64,000 bases of DNA. It comes from Dermatemys mawii. Taxonomy: Eukaryota; Chordata; Testudines; Dermatemydidae. Shown piece after piece: positions 59,823-64,000 of the stretch (position 1 is its first letter; each line of letters begins with the position of its first letter). The translations under genes and the position numbers were made by a program. The stretch is taken from positions 70,326,911 to 70,390,910 of the forward strand of contig ML677341.1 of NCBI GenBank assembly GCA_007922305.1. The letters run 5' to 3'. Below the pieces are notes generated by a model, which was given only the letters and a program-made list of their open reading frames with translations, was not told where the DNA came from and made no database searches.

Positions 59823-61415
59823 TTGAATTTGGGGGCAGGGGCAGCAGTTATGCAGACATGGCTGAGAAGTCTGTTGACAGCTGTGATTGTGGGCAGCATA
59901 GCTGGGCAGCCCTCTGTGGAGAAAGAAGTGGTTCAGGGCTATTTAGAAAAGCTGGATGAGCACAAGTCCATGGGGCTGGTTGCGTTGCATCCGAGGGTGC
60001 TAAAGGAGTTGGCAGATGTGATTGTGGAGCCATTGGCCATTATCTTTGAAAACTCATGGTGATCGGGGGAGGTCCCAGATGACTGGAGAAAGGCTAATGT
60101 AGTGCCCATCTTTAATAAAGGAAAGGAGGAGAATCCAGGGAACTACAGGCCAGTCAGCCTCACTTCAGTCCCTGGAAAAATCATGGAGCAGGTCCTCAAG
60201 GAATCAATTCTGAAGCACTTAGAGGAGAGGAAAGTGATCAGGAACAGTCAGCATGGATTCACCAAGGGCAAGTCATGCCTGACCAATCTAATTGCCTTCC
60301 ATGATGAGATAACTGGCTCTGTGGATGAGGGGAAAGCAGTGGATGTGTTATTCCTTGACTTTAGCAAAACTTTTAATATGGTCTCTCGCAGTATTCTTGC
60401 CAGCAAGTTACAGAAGTAGGGGCTGGATGAATGGACCATAAGGTGGATAGAAAGCTGGCTGGATCATCAGACTCAACGGGTCGTGATCAATGGCTACATG
60501 TCTAGTTGGCAGCCGGTATCAAGCGAAGTACCCCAAGAGTCGGTCCTGGAGCCGGATTTGTTCACTATCTTTGTCAATGATCTGGAGGATGGCGTGGACA
60601 GCACCCTCAGCAAGTTTGCAGATGACGCTAAACTGGGAAGAGTGGTAGATATGCTGGAGGGTAGGGATACAATACAGAGGGACCTAGACAAATTAGATGA
60701 TTGGGCCAAAAGAAATCTGATGAGGTTCAACAAAGACAAGTGCAGAGTCCTACGCTTAGGACGAAAGAATCCCAGGCACTGCCTCAGACTAGGGACCGAA
60801 TGGTTAGGCAGCAGTTCTGCAGAAAAGGATTTAGGGGTTACAGTGGACGAGTAGCTGGATATGAGTCAACAGTGTCCCCTTGTTGCCAAGAAGGCTAACG
60901 GCATTTTGGGCTATGTAAGTAGGAGCATTGCCAGCAGATCAAAGAACGTGAACATTCCCCTTTATTTGACATTGGTGAGGCCTGATCTGGAGTACTATGC
61001 CCAGTTTTGAAGCCCACACTACAAGAAAGATGTGGAAAAATTGGAAGGAGTCCAGGTGAGGGCAACAAAAATGATTAGGGAGCTGGAACACATTACTTAC
61101 GAGGAGAGGCTGAGGGAACTGGGATTTAGTCTACAGAAGAGAAGAATGAGGGGGAATTTGATAGCTGCTTTCAACTACCTGAAAGGGGGTTCCAAAGAGG
61201 ATGGATCTAGATTGTTCTCAGTGGTAGCAGATGACAGAACAAGGAGTAATGGTCTCAAGTTGCAGTGGAGGAGGTTTAGGTTGGCTGTTAGGAAAAACTT
61301 TTTCACTAGGAGAGTGGTGAAGCACTGGAATGGGTTACCTAGGGAGGTGGTGGAATCTCCTTCCTTAGAGGTTTTTAAAGTCAGGTTTGACAAAGCCCTG
61401 GCTGGGATGATTTAG
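59823..61415 (+). pseudogene. CR1 ORF2 C-terminal part: reverse transcriptase with stops
   Basis: Shows Y-R-P-V-S-L-T-S-V-P-G-K, Q-H-G-F-T-K-G-K-S-C-L-T-N-L, L-F-L-D-F-S-K-T-F (about 60345-60372), V-P-Q-E-S-V (normally V-P-Q-G-S-V) and F-A-D-D near 60615, then [19 protein letters not shown] and [14 protein letters not shown]. Stops near 60060, 60417, 60853 and 61008 and two frame changes interrupt it, so no active enzyme is made. Confidence 0.85.
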
Positions 61416-61504
61416 TTGGGGCTGGTCCTGCTTTGAGCAGCTGGTTGGACTAGATGACCTCCTGAGGTCCCTTCCAACCCTGATATTCTATGATTCTATG
61501 ATTG
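59825..61504 (+). mobile_element. 5'-truncated CR1 LINE (ATTCTATGAT-tailed subfamily)
   Basis: 1.7 kb covering most of the reverse transcriptase, the C-terminus and 3' UTR of a CR1. It ends CTTCCAACCCTGATATTCTATGATTCTATG, the classic CR1 tail, so it is a different subfamily from the copy at 16262-20757. Same orientation as ANO4. No target duplication was identified. Confidence 0.92.
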
Positions 61505-61734
61505 TCTTTTTCAGCCAATGGCGGAGTTAATGCCTCTTCAGCACACTGTGCACCATGCTGAATAATTTGGCTGGACTTTTATATATGTGGCCAGTGCAGA
61601 GCAGAGATGGCATAAGACTCTTAGCCAGCTTATGATATTAGCAGTGAATTTGAACCAGCCAGGTGACATCTCCCAGAGCTTCTTTGCCAGACCTTATTAC
61701 CTTTGACTAACAACTAGTATCTCTGAGCCATAAA

Positions 61735-62255
61735 GGAACATAGGAATTGCCACACTGGCTCAGACTAGTGGCCCATTTAAGTGTAGTATCTTGTGTCTGA
61801 CAGTGGCCAGGACCAGCTTTAAAGGAAGGTGCAATAATGGCCAGTTATGAAATAACCTGTCTGCAAGGAGATGTTTCTTTCTAACCTCTATAAACTAGAG
61901 ATTATCTTATGCCAGGAAACATGGGTTTTATATTCCTTATTAAAATCATCCTTTCTAATATAACTGTGAGGGTTTCAGTATTCAGCAAATGTCTAATCCT
62001 TCTTTGAATCCTAATCTTAGCCTCAATGATATCTTGTGGCAATGAGTTCCATGGGTTAGTTGTGATGTAAATGGCATTTCCTTTATCAGTTTTAAATCTA
62101 TTATCTTTCAATGGCATTGAATGTCCCCTTGTTCTTTTATTATGAGACAGTGTAAATAGGAGGACCCAGTTTACATACATAACTTTACATACGTAACTTT
62201 TTAGATAGGGTGACCAGAATTGAACACAGTATTCCAGATTCAGATGTGATGTATG
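61735..62255 (-). mobile_element. CR1-clade LINE fragment, antisense
   Basis: GGAACATAGGAATTGCCACA and CTGGCTCAGACTAGTGG are the reverse complement of the GTCTGACC...TTCTTATGTTC tail of the first CR1 group. Farther right, the - strand encodes N-K-R-T-R-G-H-S-M-P-L-K-D-N-R-F-K-T and N-P-W-N-S-L-P-Q-D, like the C-terminus of the ORF2 at 20340-20470. GGTGACCAGAATTGAACACAG marks the inner end. It is inactive. Confidence 0.75.
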
Positions 62256-62651
62256 AGTGCAAAAGCGGGAGGGGGCAAATCTAAGTATTGTAAAGGAATC
62301 TAACTTAAATACAGGGTGAAACTAAATTGATGAAGCATATACACAGATTGGGGAGGGAAGGAGAAGGCTCTCTGAGATTTACCTCTGTCTTCTGGGTCAG
62401 CTAATCTCTGCATTTTTAAGCATGCAAAAAGGGGATTTTGGTGTGAATTTGTTTTAACAAATTTTTGAAAAGTAATGTATGAAACAGCAGATTTGAGAGA
62501 GAGAGAAATTACCACAACATGCTTTTCAAATATTAATAGGTATCACCGTTTAGGTATAGCTTTAGGAAACCAGGGAGAGAAATGTCCTCCTAGATGGGAT
62601 TTGTATTAGAATGGGCTGAGTGTCCTGACTTCAAGGTTTCTTGTTCTCCAG

Positions 62652-62771
62652 GTGTATGGTAGGCTATGTTAATGCCAGTCTGTCTGTTTTTCTGGTGTCT
62701 GACTTTGAAAACCGTTCAGAACCAACATCTAATGGAAGTGAATTCTCTGGCGCACCTTTAAAATATTGCAG
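62652..62771 (+). CDS. ANO4: ANO4 exon: last extracellular loop with N-glycosylation sequons
   Basis: Acceptor TTTCTTGTTCTCCAG, donor GTAAGA. One base completes Lys, then 39 codons: C-M-V-G-Y-V-N-A-S-L-S-V-F-L-V-S-D-F-E-N-R-S-E-P-T-S-N-G-S-E-F-S-G-A-P-L-K-Y-C, then AG. G-Y-V-N-x-S-L-S-x-F and the closing L-K-Y-C-R lead toward the Y-R-D-Y-R that should begin the next exon, which is outside the window. Three sequons (N-A-S, N-R-S, N-G-S) fall in the TM9-TM10 loop, where family members are glycosylated. Confidence 0.95.
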
Positions 62772-64000
62772 GTAAGAATCTCACCAAAATAACCTTCTCT
62801 TTTTAAAAAATCACCAGGTGGAAGCATCATGCTAGAGTCTCTCTCTTGACTTGTTTTCAAAGTTTAAAAATGAAATGAAAAATGCATTTTGTACATGTAA
62901 AAGAAGTTAAAAGTACAGGACACCACTTACACTGTGCTTAGGAGTGGGGAGGTGTCCAGTCTTTGGCATAAGGAAAGCTGCCTTGGCAACTAGCCAGAAT
63001 CTTGAAGGACACCTGAAATTTGCGTATCAAATTTCTTTCTTAAAAAAAAAGAACTAAAAGAACTGCCCACAAGCATAGTATTTGCTTATCCTTCAATCTC
63101 CACTGACAGATTGTGGAGGAGACTTGGTCTGATCTTGGGTGTTAATCCTGATTCTAACACTGACTTTCTTGCTCACTCTACCTGTAGAGTAAAATTCACC
63201 TTTCTTCAGAGAGCCTCCATAGGTCTATGCACTATGTAAGTCCCACCTAAGCCCTGTTTTGATGGCTTATGTGATGCCTAGGACTTATACAGGCTCTGTG
63301 CATATGAGTGAATTTCACCATAAGTGAAAAAACATTGCAAGAAACACCCTGTGCTCACAATATTCGTACAATATCTTATGTCCACATACTATAATTGTGC
63401 CACGCCTTATGTAGGAGCTGGTTGTAATGGTTGGTTACAACACTTCAGGTAGTTTCTTGCTCAAGTCAAGCTGAACTAGTAGAATCTCCAGAGGTTTCTT
63501 TCCATTGCACTGGTTCACGCAGTCCTAATTCCATTCCACAGCTGAGTGCATCATATATGGAAATTCCCTACTGTCCTCTGCTCCCAGCAACAGCGTTTGG
63601 CGCTATGCAATAGGGCTTTATAAGACACAGAATACACCAGTGCAACAATGATGTTAAGATCTGTTCTGTGTGGATGCACACACATTGTTCCATCAAAAAC
63701 AGTGTTGCAGACACCTGGTGCACGCATACATGTGCAATGCACTTGGAGTGCCTTTCTTGCTTTGCAAGGACAAGACTCTCTGTTTCTCCTTGAATAAGTC
63801 TCCTTTTTTCTTTTGGACCAAAATGAATTTTTCTGACATCCATGAAATCAAAATATGTAGTTCATTTTGTTGGAATGACCTGAAATGCTTTGTTTCAAGG
63901 GGAAACTTGGGAAGAACAACTGTGTAATGCTGTTGTTTTATAATGCAGTGTTATTTTGTGAACATGAGCTCAAACGACTGCAAAACCTCTTTTTTATTAT
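62772..64000 (+). other. ANO4: ANO4 intron, 5' part
   Basis: Begins with GTAAGA. The expected final exons (TM10 and the cytoplasmic tail) were looked for and not found, so they lie beyond the window. No repeat family was recognised here. Confidence 0.75.

Larger units (their letters stand above)
57380..62651 (+). other. ANO4: ANO4 intron
   Basis: 5.3 kb, donor GTAGGC, acceptor TCTTGTTCTCCAG. It holds a CR1 (59825-61504), an antisense CR1 (61735-62255) and a palindromic old repeat (57645-57736). 57740-59820 and 62260-62651 show no named feature. Confidence 0.85.

Overview
The window is a stretch of vertebrate nuclear genome, most likely from a turtle. There are no bacterial-style genes. Short exons with GT/AG borders sit in long introns, and the introns are filled with CR1-clade LINEs, Penelope-like elements, a tRNA-headed SINE with a CR1-like tail, PIF/Harbinger and hAT DNA transposons and solo LTRs. 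That mix is typical of turtles. The species assignment is inference from repeat content; the exon calls rest directly on reading frames and splice sites.

One host gene crosses the whole window on the + strand: ANO4 (anoctamin-4, TMEM16D), a ten-pass membrane protein of the Ca2+-activated phospholipid scramblase/channel family. Fourteen consecutive coding exons (9470-9604 to 62652-62771) join in phase without a stop and give 517 codons, from TM1 through the last extracellular loop. The cytoplasmic N-terminal exons lie before the window. TM10 and the C-terminus lie beyond it. The six acidic or amide residues that bind Ca2+ in the TMEM16 family are present in the exons at 48800, 51753 and 55019.

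Layout: 1-9469 is intron with a degraded CR1, two LTR-like elements (one solo LTR with a target duplication) and an inverted pair of an unclassified repeat ending in a perfect 26-bp hairpin. 9470-16197 holds four exons, an hAT element with an assembly gap and several MITEs. 16262-20757 is a nearly full-length CR1 with decayed ORF1 (esterase) and ORF2 (endonuclease plus reverse transcriptase). 20758-33467 holds PLE, SINE, Tigger-like, hAT and Harbinger MITE copies, one exon, and truncated CR1 copies. 33468-44348 holds two exons, a solo LTR with a target duplication, and a complete but dead 4.0-kb Harbinger transposon with transposase on + and Myb-like gene on -, nested in older repeats. 44349-57379 holds seven exons, a solo LTR and a Penelope-like element with a perfect 13-bp target duplication. 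57380-64000 holds a 1.7-kb CR1, an antisense CR1 and the last exon.

I found no sign of a new functional system. The most informative material is transposon structure: a D-to-N change and a 28-bp duplication in the Harbinger transposase, a PLE whose ORF begins in an inverted terminal repeat, a three-member hAT MITE family with clear target duplications, and CR1 insertions just downstream of two weak ANO4 splice donors.
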